A stretch of 33,429 nt of DNA from Clostridia bacterium. Its GTDB lineage: Bacteria; Bacillota; Clostridia; Christensenellales; Aristaeellaceae. Position 1 is the first letter of the stretch. Every line of letters starts with the position of its first letter. Position numbers and translations under genes: made by a program. The stretch spans positions 1 to 33,429 of the forward strand of contig JAFUAR010000045.1 in NCBI GenBank assembly GCA_017460585.1, read 5' to 3'. Of the stretch, positions 5,621-14,258 are shown piece by piece. Below the pieces are notes generated by a model, which did no database searches, was not told the origin of the DNA, and saw only the letters and a list, made by a program, of their open reading frames with translations.

Positions 5621-7630
5621 ATGGATCATCGGCACAAACTGGATAACTGGCATTTCACCGCGGCAGTCCTTTCGGTATACGATATCATCGCCGTACACAT
5701 CGCCTATTTTCTGGCGCTGTGGGTGCGGTTTGACTGCGCATATTCCCGAATTCCCATTCGCTATCTTACGGCGTATCAGCGCATGATTACCGTATACGCC
5801 GTGCTCTGCTGCGGCGTATTTTGGGCGTTTAAGCTTTACCGGAGTATGTGGAAATACGCCAGCTATCGCGAGCTCGCGCGCGTAACGTGCATATCGCTGT
5901 GTATGTCGCTCATACATTCCGTTTCCATCAACCTGATCTGCCAGCCTATGCCCAAATCCTACCATATCTGGGGCGCGATGGCGCAATTGATATTGCTGCT
6001 GGCGGCGCGCTTTTCTTACCGCTTCCTATTGCTTCTGGTCAGCGCGCGCAGGCAGGCGGACAGCGCGGATCGAGTAATGCTCATCGGCGCTGGCGCGGCG
6101 GGGCAGATGCTGCTGCGCGATATTCACGGCGCGAAGGAGATCAGCGACCGCGTGGTTTGTTTGATCGACGACGACCCGAACAAATGGCACCGCTATATCG
6201 ACGGCGTGCCGGTCGTGGGCGGGCGCGACAGCATTCTCGCCGCCGCCAAACAATATGCCGTGAACAAGATCTACCTCGCGATTCCCTCCGCTACGGTTCA
6301 GGAAAAACGCGACATATTGCAAATTTGCAATGAGACCGGCTGCACGCTTCGGCAGCTGCCCGGAATGTACCAGCTGGTGCTGGGGCAGGTGACGGTGAGC
6401 GATATGAAAAAGGTCGCCGTGGAGGATCTTCTGGGGCGCGAACCCATTCAAGCGGATATGCGCGAGGTGTACGAGTTCATCAACGGCAAGGTGGTGCTGG
6501 TAACGGGCGGAGGCGGGTCCATCGGTTCCGAGCTCTGTCGCCAAATTGCCGCGCATGGCCCCAAACAGCTCATTATATTCGATGTATACGAAAATAACGC
6601 CTATTCCATACAGCTTGAGCTTCGCGAAAAATACCCCGACCTGAATCTGGAGGTATTGATCGGCTCCGTGCGCGACAGCCGCAGGGTGTTCCAGCTGTTC
6701 TCCCGATATCGCCCCCAAATTGTGTACCACGCGGCGGCGCACAAGCACGTGCCGCTCATGGAAGACAGCCCTTGCGAGGCAATCAAGAACAACGCCATAG
6801 GCACCTATAAGACGGCGTACGCCGCCATGGTGCACGGATGCGAGCGCTTCGTGCTGATTAGCACCGATAAGGCGGTAAATCCCACCAACATTATGGGTGC
6901 GAGCAAACGCCTTTGCGAAATGATCATACAATCGTTCGATCATAAGATCAAGCAGGGCAGAGCAAGCGAGATACCGCAGCTCTTTACGCACTTGGGCTAT
7001 GAGAACGCGGATAAGGACGGCACGGGCAGCGTATTTAAAAACATTCGCACGGAATTTGTGGCGGTGCGCTTTGGAAACGTGTTGGGCAGCAACGGTTCGG
7101 TAATACCCATATTCCGCAAGCAAATTGAAAAGGGCGGTCCCGTAACGGTGACCCATCCGGATATTATTCGCTATTTCATGACGATTCCCGAGGCGGTCAG
7201 TCTCGTGATGCTGGCGGGCACCTACGCGCACGGCGGCGAGATATTCGTGCTGGATATGGGCAGTCCGGTAAAGATTGCCGATTTGGCGCGCAATCTCATA
7301 CGCTTGTCCGGCTATCGACCAGATGTGGATATCAAGATCGAATACACGGGGCTGCGCCCGGGTGAAAAGCTGTATGAAGAAAAGCTCATGGCGGAGGAAG
7401 GGCTTCGTAAAACGGACAACGACCTAATTCATATCGGCTGTCCGATTCCATTCGATACAAATGTGTTCCTGAACCGGCTGGAGGGCTTGATGCAGGCGGC
7501 GTACGCCAATAAAGCAAACATATGCGACTTGGTGGAGCAGATGGTTTCCACCTATCGCCCCGAGCGGCGGGTAAAGCCCGCAGTGCAGGCGGAGCGCGTG
7601 AATGCGAAGTCCCAAGAGGAAGATCAATAG
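5621..7630 (+). CDS. Membrane UDP-GlcNAc 4,6-dehydratase, PglF/CapD family
   Basis: A 669-residue membrane-bound nucleotide-sugar dehydratase. Residues 1-140 hold about four membrane segments (CoA-binding-like/NeuD-fold variant N-terminus of the PglF group). A first Rossmann motif LIGAGAAGQML sits near 152, and the catalytic SDR domain starts with VLVTGGGGSIGSE near 292. The active-site block STDKAVNPTNIMGASK near 413-428 shows the Met in place of the SDR Tyr that is diagnostic of the PglF/FlaA1/CapD branch. Expected reaction: UDP-GlcNAc to UDP-2-acetamido-2,6-dideoxy-hexos-4-ulose, the substrate of the aminotransferase encoded next. The length of about 600-670 is normal for the membrane form. 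It is followed by 18 nt and the DegT gene, the usual PglF-PglE order. Confidence 0.9.
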   Translation: MDHRHKLDNWHFTAAVLSVYDIIAVHIAYFLALWVRFDCAYSRIPIRYLTAYQRMITVYAVLCCGVFWAFKLYRSMWKYASYRELARVTCISLCMSLIHSVSINLICQPMPKSYHIWGAMAQLILLLAARFSYRFLLLLVSARRQADSADRVMLIGAGAAGQMLLRDIHGAKEISDRVVCLIDDDPNKWHRYIDGVPVVGGRDSILAAAKQYAVNKIYLAIPSATVQEKRDILQICNETGCTLRQLPGMYQLVLGQVTVSDMKKVAVEDLLGREPIQADMREVYEFINGKVVLVTGGGGSIGSELCRQIAAHGPKQLIIFDVYENNAYSIQLELREKYPDLNLEVLIGSVRDSRRVFQLFSRYRPQIVYHAAAHKHVPLMEDSPCEAIKNNAIGTYKTAYAAMVHGCERFVLISTDKAVNPTNIMGASKRLCEMIIQSFDHKIKQGRASEIPQLFTHLGYENADKDGTGSVFKNIRTEFVAVRFGNVLGSNGSVIPIFRKQIEKGGPVTVTHPDIIRYFMTIPEAVSLVMLAGTYAHGGEIFVLDMGSPVKIADLARNLIRLSGYRPDVDIKIEYTGLRPGEKLYEEKLMAEEGLRKTDNDLIHIGCPIPFDTNVFLNRLEGLMQAAYANKANICDLVEQMVSTYRPERRVKPAVQAERVNAKSQEEDQ

Positions 7631-7648
7631 AACAAGGAGCGTTAGCGC

Positions 7649-8950
7649 ATGAAGGACTATAGAGCGGATGCGCGCTTTCAGGGCATCGAGCCCTTTGCAA
7701 AGAAGGTTTGGCTTTCCAGCCCCACGATGCATGGCGACGAGCAGCGTTGGGTAGACGAAGCGATTCAGACAAACTGGGTATCGACCGTAGGCGCGAATAT
7801 CAACGAAGTGGAGCGCATCGTGTGCGGCAAGGTTGGTCGCAAATATGCGGTCGGGCTCTCCGCAGGCACGGCGGCGCTGCATTTGGCGGTAAAGCTCTGC
7901 GCCGAGCGGCTGTATGGGCAGCCCAAAGTCGGTCATGGCGCGCTGGAAGGGCGCAAGGTATTCTGCTCGGATATGACGTTTGACGCGACTGTGAATCCCG
8001 TCGCTTACGAAGGCGGCGAGGCGGTGTTTGTCGATACGGAGCGGGATACGTGGAACATGGATCCAGCAGCGTTGGAAAAGGCGTTCGAGCTCTATCCCGA
8101 AGTGAAGCTGATTGTATTGGCCCACCTGTACGGCGTGCCTGGCAAGATGGACGCGCTGCGAGATATCGCGCGCCGGCACGGCGCGCTGATTGTGGAGGAC
8201 GCTGCGGAATCGTTCGGCGCGACCTACAAGGGCATACAGACCGGTATGTTCGGCGATGCGAGCGTGCTTTCGTTCAACGGCAATAAGATCGTTACGGGCA
8301 GCTCGGGCGGCATATTGCTGACCGATTCTGAGGAGGACGCGAACAAAGCGAGGAAGTGGAGTACCCAGAGCCGCGAGGACGCGCCGTGGTATCAGCACGA
8401 GGAACTGGGGTATAACTACCGCATGAGCAATATTATCGCCGGCGTTGTGCGCGGACAATTGCCGTATCTGGAGGAGCACATCGCGCAAAAGCGGGCGATT
8501 TATGAGCGCTATCGCGAAGGTCTTCGCGACCTACCGGTGCAAATGAATCCGTTTGACGCAGGGAACAGCGTTCCCAATTACTGGCTCAGCTGTATGCTGA
8601 TTGATTCGGACGCGATGTGCGAAACGGTGCGCGGCGAGAAGGACGCGCTGTATATCCATGAAGCGGGAAAGAGCTGTCCCACGGAGATTCTCGGCGCGTT
8701 GACGGCGTTTAACGCGGAGGGTCGCCCCATTTGGAAGCCCATGCATATGCAGCCGATTTATAGAATGCATCCGTTCGTGACCGTGAGCGGCAGCGGCAGG
8801 GCACGCAGCAACGCCTACATACAAGAAAACGGCGCTGTAGACGTGGGGGCGGATTTGTTCCACAGAGGGCTGTGCCTGCCGAGCGATAATAAGATGACCG
8901 CCAAACAGCAGGAGATTGTGATCGAGATTATACACAGGTGTTTTGAATGA
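7649..8950 (+). CDS. DegT/DnrJ/EryC1/StrS sugar 4-aminotransferase (PglE-like)
   Basis: A 433-residue PLP enzyme of the sugar-nucleotide aminotransferase family. Visible features are the N-terminal LSSPTMHGDEQRWVDEAI, the cofactor-phosphate region SAGTAALHLAV, the PLP-ring Asp in VEDAAESFGATY, the Schiff-base Lys at about residue 213 in SFNGNKIVTGSSGG, and the substrate loop ELGYNYRMSNI. Directly after the PglF-like dehydratase it should convert the 4-keto-6-deoxy intermediate to UDP-4-amino-4,6-dideoxy-GlcNAc. It is 30-50 residues longer than typical PglE; the extra is spread over the insert at about 265-380 (CETVRGEKDALYIHEAGKS). AAGGAGCG precedes the ATG by about 9 nt. Confidence 0.9.
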   Translation: MKDYRADARFQGIEPFAKKVWLSSPTMHGDEQRWVDEAIQTNWVSTVGANINEVERIVCGKVGRKYAVGLSAGTAALHLAVKLCAERLYGQPKVGHGALEGRKVFCSDMTFDATVNPVAYEGGEAVFVDTERDTWNMDPAALEKAFELYPEVKLIVLAHLYGVPGKMDALRDIARRHGALIVEDAAESFGATYKGIQTGMFGDASVLSFNGNKIVTGSSGGILLTDSEEDANKARKWSTQSREDAPWYQHEELGYNYRMSNIIAGVVRGQLPYLEEHIAQKRAIYERYREGLRDLPVQMNPFDAGNSVPNYWLSCMLIDSDAMCETVRGEKDALYIHEAGKSCPTEILGALTAFNAEGRPIWKPMHMQPIYRMHPFVTVSGSGRARSNAYIQENGAVDVGADLFHRGLCLPSDNKMTAKQQEIVIEIIHRCFE

Positions 8951-8968
8951 GGATGGATGGTGTAAACC

Positions 8969-9610
8969 ATGGCGAAGATACGGCATACGGTGCACGGACC
9001 TTATGAGCGCTTCATCAAACGCGCGTTGGATATTACATTTTCCGCGCTGGCGTTGACGGTGCTGTCGCCTCTAATCGGGATTACCGCGCTGCTGGTCAGA
9101 ATGAAGCTGGGTTCACCCGTATTGTTTTCGCAGGAGCGCCCGGGAAAAGACGAGAGGATATTTCGCCTGTATAAATTTCGTTCAATGACCGATGCGCGTG
9201 ACTCGAGCGGCACGCTATTGCCGGATTCGGAAAGGTTGACGAAGTTTGGCAAGGTGCTGCGCAGTACGAGTTTGGATGAGCTGCCGGAATTGTACAACAT
9301 ATTGCGGGGCGATATGTCCATTGTGGGTCCCAGACCGCTGCTGAAACAATATCTCCCTTACTATCGTTCGGAAGAAAGAGAAAGGCACGCGGTTCGCCCG
9401 GGTCTTACGGGACTTGCACAGATTCACGGCAGAAACTATCTCATGTGGGATGACCGGCTGAAGCAGGATGTGGAATACGTTCATAATATAACCTTCGCGG
9501 GCGACGCGGGAATTATACTGCAAACGGTGATTAAAGTATTGAAGCGCTCGGGAGTGGCTGAAAAGCGCATTCCTCCGTTGGATCAGGTGCGTAGAGAGGA
9601 GAAGGCATAA
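8969..9610 (+). CDS. Initiating phosphoglycosyltransferase (PglC/WcaJ-type bacterial sugar transferase)
   Basis: A 213-residue monotopic phosphoglycosyltransferase that moves a sugar-1-phosphate from a UDP-sugar to undecaprenyl phosphate at the inner membrane face, starting each repeat unit. Residues about 14-45 form the re-entrant membrane helix (FIKRALDITFSALALTVLSPL). The catalytic Asp-Glu pair is at 103-104 in STSLDELPELYN, followed by GDMSIVGPRPLL and RPGLTGLAQI, all family hallmarks. The short form without extra N-terminal membrane domain matches PglC rather than WbaP/WcaJ. Context suggests the sugar made by the two upstream enzymes is the acceptor-loading sugar; the exact nucleotide sugar is inferred. 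Confidence 0.92.
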   Translation: MAKIRHTVHGPYERFIKRALDITFSALALTVLSPLIGITALLVRMKLGSPVLFSQERPGKDERIFRLYKFRSMTDARDSSGTLLPDSERLTKFGKVLRSTSLDELPELYNILRGDMSIVGPRPLLKQYLPYYRSEERERHAVRPGLTGLAQIHGRNYLMWDDRLKQDVEYVHNITFAGDAGIILQTVIKVLKRSGVAEKRIPPLDQVRREEKA

Positions 9611-9611
9611 T

Positions 9612-10775
9612 ATGCGTTTTGAAAGGGAAGTAGGCGAGTCGCTCACCTATCAATTTGCGCAGGCGGCGGCAGAAATGCGCGCGCAGGGGCGCGAAATAAT
9701 CTCGCTGGGGCTGGGCGAGCCGGATTTCACCACACCCGAATATGTAACGGAAGCAACGATAGAGGCGATGCGCGGCGGCTTTACGCACTATTCCGCTACG
9801 CAGGGACTTCCCGAGCTGCGCGGGCTGATCGCAGAGGACTGCAACCGGAGGTTTGGATCGCAGTACGCCCCAAACGAAGTGATCGTGACGCCGGGCATTA
9901 AATCCGCCGTGTACTTTGCGCTGGCGGCGCTGTTGGAACCCAACGACGAGGTGATTTTGATATCGCCTTACTATGTAAGCTATCCGGCAATGGTCAAACT
10001 GGCGGAGCCTACGGCGAAAATTGTGAACGTGACGCTCAAGCGGGATTTTACGCTCGATATTCGCGCGCTGGAGCAGGCGTTCAGCGTCCATACGAAGGCG
10101 ATTTTGGTCAATTCTCCCAACAATCCCACGGGTATGGTGCTTTCACAGGCGGAGGTTTCCCACATTGTGGAGTTGGCGCGTAAGTACGATGCATATATCG
10201 TAGCGGATGAGGTATACGAGAAGCTGATATACAACGACGCCGGCTTTGTGAGCTTCGCGGCGCAGGCACAGGCGCGCGATCGGCTCATTGTGTGCAACGG
10301 CTTTAGTAAATCCCACGCGATGACGGGCTGGCGACTGGGATACGCGATTGGCGTGCGCGAGATCATCGGCAAGATGAATAAACTGCAGCAGCACATCAAT
10401 ACCAACACCTGCACGTTCGTGCAAAAGGGCGCGTGCGCCATCTACCGGCACGAGCCGGATCATATCGGACCCTATGTAGCGGAACTGGAAAGGCGCATCG
10501 CCTATTTCCACGAAGCGGTCAATGCGCTTCCCTATATGAAAGGTGTGCGACCCCAAGCGGGTTTCTTCTACTTTGTGGATATTTCCGCTACCGGTGCGGA
10601 TTCCAACGCCTTTTGCGCCGATCTGCTGCGCAAAACGGGCATTGCGTCGACCCCAGGCATTGCGTTTGGTCCCGAATGGAACGATCACGTTCGCTTTTCC
10701 TTCGCCGTACCGATGGCGACTTTGGAACGTGCCACGGCGCTGCTGCAGGGCTACCGCTATGGGGAGGACGCGTAA
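9612..10775 (+). CDS. PLP aminotransferase class I/II
   Basis: A 387-residue fold-type-I aminotransferase of the AspC/aromatic subgroup. It shows LGLGEPDFTTPEYV (33-46), TPGIKSAVYFAL, the SPNNPTG block (168-174), ADEVYEKLIY (198-207), and Lys233 in NGFSKSHAMTGWRLGY, which should carry PLP. Such enzymes interconvert an amino acid and its 2-oxo acid; substrate cannot be read from sequence. It starts 2 nt after the PglC-like gene and is followed by a D-2-hydroxyacid dehydrogenase and an ATP-grasp enzyme with 2-3 nt gaps. That packing suggests the three act on one metabolite, not in general amino-acid metabolism. A housekeeping aspartate aminotransferase captured by the locus is the alternative. 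Confidence 0.88.
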   Translation: MRFEREVGESLTYQFAQAAAEMRAQGREIISLGLGEPDFTTPEYVTEATIEAMRGGFTHYSATQGLPELRGLIAEDCNRRFGSQYAPNEVIVTPGIKSAVYFALAALLEPNDEVILISPYYVSYPAMVKLAEPTAKIVNVTLKRDFTLDIRALEQAFSVHTKAILVNSPNNPTGMVLSQAEVSHIVELARKYDAYIVADEVYEKLIYNDAGFVSFAAQAQARDRLIVCNGFSKSHAMTGWRLGYAIGVREIIGKMNKLQQHINTNTCTFVQKGACAIYRHEPDHIGPYVAELERRIAYFHEAVNALPYMKGVRPQAGFFYFVDISATGADSNAFCADLLRKTGIASTPGIAFGPEWNDHVRFSFAVPMATLERATALLQGYRYGEDA

Positions 10776-10778
10776 ACA

Positions 10779-11777
10779 ATGACGAAAATTGTATTGACCA
10801 GAAGTATGCTGGCGGGCGATATCCGCTATATTTGCGACGGACTGGACCGCGAGGTCGCGGGCAAGTACGAATTCATCGTGCCCGAGGGATATACGGAGGA
10901 AGCGCTGCTGCCGCATATGAAGGGCGCAAACGTACTGCTGGGTCCATATGTGACGCACGGACTGCTGGAAGCGGCGGATCAGCTGCAGCTCATCCAGATT
11001 CCATGGACGGGTATGGATACCTTCGATTTTTCGCAGGTGCAGAACTGCCAAGTGCCGGTTTGTAATACCCACAGCAACGCGGACGCGGTGGCGGAGCTCG
11101 GCGTGGCGCTCGCGCTCGATCTGCTCAAGAAGCTCTCGTATCACGATCGCAAGATGCGCGCGGGCAACTGGAATCGCGATCAGCAGCCGTTGAATCTGAA
11201 ATCCGGACTGCTGTCCAAACAGACGGTATGCGTACTGGGATTTGGCAACATCGGTTCCAGAATCGGCGCGTTGATGCACGCGTTTGGCGCGAAGGTAATT
11301 GCGGTAGACGATCGCGCGCAGCACAGGGATTGGATGGAAGCCGTGTATCCAAACGCGCAGATCGCCGAAGCGGTCGCGGGCGCGGATGTCATCATGTGCA
11401 CGCTGCCGCTCACCGAGGAGACGCGCGGGCGCATTGGTAAGGCATTGCTGGAACGCGTGAAACCGACGGCAATACTGGTCAATATGTCCAGAGCGCCCAT
11501 TGTGGATGAGGACGCGCTATGGGACGCGTTGACGCAAAATCGATTGGCGGGCTTCGCCGCGGACGTGTGGTGGAACGCGCCGAAGCGCGGTGAGACGCAG
11601 AGCTATCCTTCCGCGAAGCACGAATTCTGGAAGCTGGATCAGGTGACGCTGTCTCCGCACCGCGCGGGTTTCGTAGAGGGATGCCTTCCGCATCTCGACG
11701 GCGCAATCGAGAATATAATCGCATTGATTCAAAATAAGCCGCTTAAATATTTGGTTGACGTAACGAAGGGATTTTAG
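10779..11777 (+). CDS. D-isomer-specific 2-hydroxyacid dehydrogenase
   Basis: A 332-residue NAD(P)-dependent enzyme that would reduce a 2-oxo acid to a D-2-hydroxy acid (or the reverse). The dinucleotide fold begins VCVLGFGNIGSRIGALM (GxGxxG at about 154-160). The catalytic Arg is R238 in VNMSRAPIVDE, followed by GFAADVWW, and the catalytic His is H294 in LSPHRAGF. The N-terminal substrate domain has HSNADAVAELGVALAL (98-113). Family length is normal. Sequence after GFAADVW departs from the usual LDVFxxEPL (WNAPKRGETQSYP), so the substrate pocket may be unusual. Context with aminotransferase and ATP-grasp suggests production of a hydroxyacid for attachment to the polysaccharide, which is inference. 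Confidence 0.9.
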   Translation: MTKIVLTRSMLAGDIRYICDGLDREVAGKYEFIVPEGYTEEALLPHMKGANVLLGPYVTHGLLEAADQLQLIQIPWTGMDTFDFSQVQNCQVPVCNTHSNADAVAELGVALALDLLKKLSYHDRKMRAGNWNRDQQPLNLKSGLLSKQTVCVLGFGNIGSRIGALMHAFGAKVIAVDDRAQHRDWMEAVYPNAQIAEAVAGADVIMCTLPLTEETRGRIGKALLERVKPTAILVNMSRAPIVDEDALWDALTQNRLAGFAADVWWNAPKRGETQSYPSAKHEFWKLDQVTLSPHRAGFVEGCLPHLDGAIENIIALIQNKPLKYLVDVTKGF

Positions 11778-11779
11778 AA

Positions 11780-12754
11780 ATGGCGATCAATATACTGCTG
11801 TTGAGCGTTGGTACGCGCAACAAGGTTGTGGAATACTTTCGGCGTACGTGGGAGGGCTATGGGAACGTGGTCGCTACCGATATGAGCCCGCTCGCGCCGG
11901 CAATTTATGAGGCGCATAAGCATTATATCGTGCCCGCCATGACCGATCCGAACTATTTGGAACGCATATATGAAATTTGCAAATCCGAGCGGATCTCCGG
12001 CGTGTTGAGCCTGATAGATCCGGAGCTCAGCCTGCTCGCGGCGCATAAAGAGGATTTCGAGGCGCTGGGCGTTACCGTGATCGGAAGCAGCTATGCGCTC
12101 TGCGAGATGGCGCTGGACAAATTCGAGATGTACCAATGGCTCAGGGCGCATGGATACGCCTGCGCAGAATCGTGGATGGAACGCGAGGCGTTTTACCGCG
12201 CTGTGGCGGCGGGAACGGCGTGTTTTCCGGTATTCGTGAAACCCGCGCGTGGATCGGCGTCGATTAGTATCAACAAGGCGCCGGATTGCGATACGGTCGA
12301 TTTGCTGTTTGAGCATGAGAACGGCATGATGATTCAGGAATATTTGCGGGGTCAGGAGATCGGCGCGGACGTATACATAGACATGATTTCCGGCGAGATC
12401 GTTTCGATATTCACCAAGAAAAAACTCAAAATGCGCGCGGGCGAAACCGATAAGGCGGTCAGCTTTAAGGATGAAAAACTGTTTGCGCTGATCGAACGCT
12501 TTGTGAAGGAAGCGGGCTTCCGCGGACAGATCGATATTGATATTTTCGATGTAGACGGCGTTTACTACATTTCGGAGGTCAATCCGAGGTTTGGCGGAGG
12601 ATATCCGCACGCCTACGAAGCGGGCTGCGATCATATGCGCATGATACTGAATAACCTGCGTGGTATTGCGAACGAAAGAAAAATCGGCGGATATGACGAT
12701 GGCGTGTATATGCTCAAGTATAATGAGGTATGCGTGCGGGAGGCAATTCAATGA
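11780..12754 (+). CDS. ATP-grasp ligase (CarB/PylC-like)
   Basis: A 324-residue ATP-grasp enzyme: an N-terminal Rossmann-like pre-ATP domain (INILLLSVGTRNKVVEYF), then the ATP-grasp fold with FPVFVKPARGSASI (Lys154), IQEYLRGQEIGADVYID (about 185-201) and the Mg-binding ISEVNPRFGGG (264-274). ATP-grasp enzymes join a carboxylate, activated as acyl phosphate, to an amine or thiol. The size and the VNPRFGGGYPHAYE end resemble stand-alone CarB-like/PylC-like ligases seen in polysaccharide and natural-product loci. The amine could be the 4-amino group of the sugar made by the PglF/PglE-like pair; this is inferred. The stop codon overlaps the next start (ATGA at 12751-12754), which implies translational coupling. 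Confidence 0.85.
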   Translation: MAINILLLSVGTRNKVVEYFRRTWEGYGNVVATDMSPLAPAIYEAHKHYIVPAMTDPNYLERIYEICKSERISGVLSLIDPELSLLAAHKEDFEALGVTVIGSSYALCEMALDKFEMYQWLRAHGYACAESWMEREAFYRAVAAGTACFPVFVKPARGSASISINKAPDCDTVDLLFEHENGMMIQEYLRGQEIGADVYIDMISGEIVSIFTKKKLKMRAGETDKAVSFKDEKLFALIERFVKEAGFRGQIDIDIFDVDGVYYISEVNPRFGGGYPHAYEAGCDHMRMILNNLRGIANERKIGGYDDGVYMLKYNEVCVREAIQ

Positions 12755-13239
12755 ATTGGAAGCGGTTCTACCACGGGGCGCGGTTGTACCTCATTCCTTC
12801 AGGCGTGGGAAGAACACGTTATGTTAAGAAAAAATGTCTTTTCGGGGGGGTGGGAGAGCATGTAATGTTGCAACCGCGCAAGCTCCCCCTGTATTCCGAA
12901 CTCATATTCATTGGAAACAACGTTCGCATTGCCTCTGGCGTGAACTTCATTACGCACGACGTGCTGCACAATGTGCTCAACCATCTTCCTGAAGAGATGC
13001 GGGGAGAAACGGTGTTTCGTGAGAAAAAGGGCAAAATCGTCATTGGCGATAATGTTTTTATCGGAGCAAATTCGCTCATTATGTATAATGTGACGATTGG
13101 GAGCAACGTAGTGATCGGCGCGGGCAGCGTGGTCACGAAGGATTTGCCGGATAATTCCGTTTGCGCAGGCGTGCCATGCCGCAAAATCGGCAGCTTTGAA
13201 GCGCTGGTGGAGAAGCGCAGACTGGAATCATCGCGTTAG
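12751..13239 (+). CDS. Hexapeptide-repeat (left-handed beta-helix) acyltransferase
   Basis: A 162-residue O- or N-acyltransferase of the maltose/chloramphenicol acetyltransferase type. Hexapeptide repeats run from about 45 to 150 (LIFIGNNVRIASGVNFIT, then GKIVIGDNVFIGANSLIM, VTIGSNVVIGAGSVVTKD) and end in NSVCAGVPCRKIG, which closes the coil. The likely catalytic His is in NFITHDV. The start is taken at 12751, inside the previous stop, with GGGAGG 7 nt upstream; the longer reading from 12730 has no site. It contains a G7 run (12844-12850) that slippage could disrupt. It may acetylate a repeat-unit sugar; no dedicated PglD-type acetyltransferase is present. Confidence 0.87.
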   Translation: MNWKRFYHGARLYLIPSGVGRTRYVKKKCLFGGVGEHVMLQPRKLPLYSELIFIGNNVRIASGVNFITHDVLHNVLNHLPEEMRGETVFREKKGKIVIGDNVFIGANSLIMYNVTIGSNVVIGAGSVVTKDLPDNSVCAGVPCRKIGSFEALVEKRRLESSR

Positions 13240-13250
13240 AAAGTAGATTC

Positions 13251-14255
13251 ATGCAAAATAAAAAGCAATATTTCGACGAATATGTTTTCGTGGCGCCCGG
13301 AAGCGATTACGGGCGAGCGATGTGGAGCGACATTGCTCGCATGGATAACGCGGTGTTATTGGATGCGCCGTTGCGCAAAACCAACCGATTCATTTCGCTT
13401 CTGCATCACGCGCATTTCAGCTTCGCGATCAACCGCAAGGTACAGCTTCCGTTTCAACAGATCTGGAAAAGGCTGTATGCTACGGAACAGCTCCAATGGG
13501 ATGCTTCCAAGCGCTATTGCGTGATTTACACGGATGTCAGCGCCGCGCGTACCGATCATAGGTATTTGCGCGCGCTGAGACAACGGGGCAACATCACCAT
13601 GGCGCTGGTCATGGTGAATACCATGGCGCGCAGAGGATCGCTCATCGAGTCGCGCAGGGATTGCTTCGATTATGCGTTTACGTTTGATCGAAAGGACGCT
13701 GAGAACTACGGCATGATCTATCACCCCTCCAGCTATTCCATGGTCGCGATGGAACCGGACGGTGAAATTACGGAGGATGCGTTTTACGTAGGCGTATCCA
13801 AGGGACGTGCGAAGCTGCTGGCACAGATTTACGATAGGTTGACAAAGGGCGGAGCCGCCGCGAGCTTTACCATTAACGGTATGAAGCGAGGGGAGGCGAG
13901 ATGCCCGGGCATTCGCTACAATGAATGGATGGAATACAGCGATGTGCTGCGGCATATTCGCGCCTGCAATTGTATTGTGGAAGTGATGGACGCCGCGCAG
14001 GAGGGCGTTACGCTTCGCACCATGGAAGCGATATGCTACAACAAAAAGCTGCTGACGAATAATCCTGCGATGCGCGAATCCAGATATTACTCAACGGGAT
14101 TCATACAGGTGTTTGAAAAGCCGGAGGATATCGATGTGGATTTTGTGCGCAGAAAAGAAGCGGTGAATTACGGGTACGACGGGGAATTTTCACCAGTGAG
14201 ACTGATTGAAAGAATAGAAGAGATTGTTGAACGGGATCGTTTGACGGTGGAATAG
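13251..14255 (+). CDS. Predicted GT-B-like glycosyltransferase, paralogue of the gene at 15021
   Basis: A 334-residue soluble protein with no membrane segment. It shares an ordered set of motifs with the protein at 15021-15983: FTFDRKDAENYG (143-154), FYVGVSKGRAKLL (178-190), and QEGVTLRTMEAICYNKKLL followed by TNNP (250-272), where an E-A-x-x-YNKKLL(S/T)NNP block resembles the donor-nucleotide end of GT-B (CgeB-like) transferases. It is annotated in such loci as polysaccharide biosynthesis protein. A glycosyltransferase role is inferred from this motif and position; the sugar is unknown. ATG at 13251 with a weak purine site follows the acyltransferase by 11 nt. Confidence 0.65.
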   Translation: MQNKKQYFDEYVFVAPGSDYGRAMWSDIARMDNAVLLDAPLRKTNRFISLLHHAHFSFAINRKVQLPFQQIWKRLYATEQLQWDASKRYCVIYTDVSAARTDHRYLRALRQRGNITMALVMVNTMARRGSLIESRRDCFDYAFTFDRKDAENYGMIYHPSSYSMVAMEPDGEITEDAFYVGVSKGRAKLLAQIYDRLTKGGAAASFTINGMKRGEARCPGIRYNEWMEYSDVLRHIRACNCIVEVMDAAQEGVTLRTMEAICYNKKLLTNNPAMRESRYYSTGFIQVFEKPEDIDVDFVRRKEAVNYGYDGEFSPVRLIERIEEIVERDRLTVE

Positions 14256-14258
14256 GAT

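Noticed and set aside
6026-7231. A 401-codon minus-strand open frame inside the PglF-like gene
   Set aside because: Shadow of the dehydratase; no ribosome site or recognisable domain.
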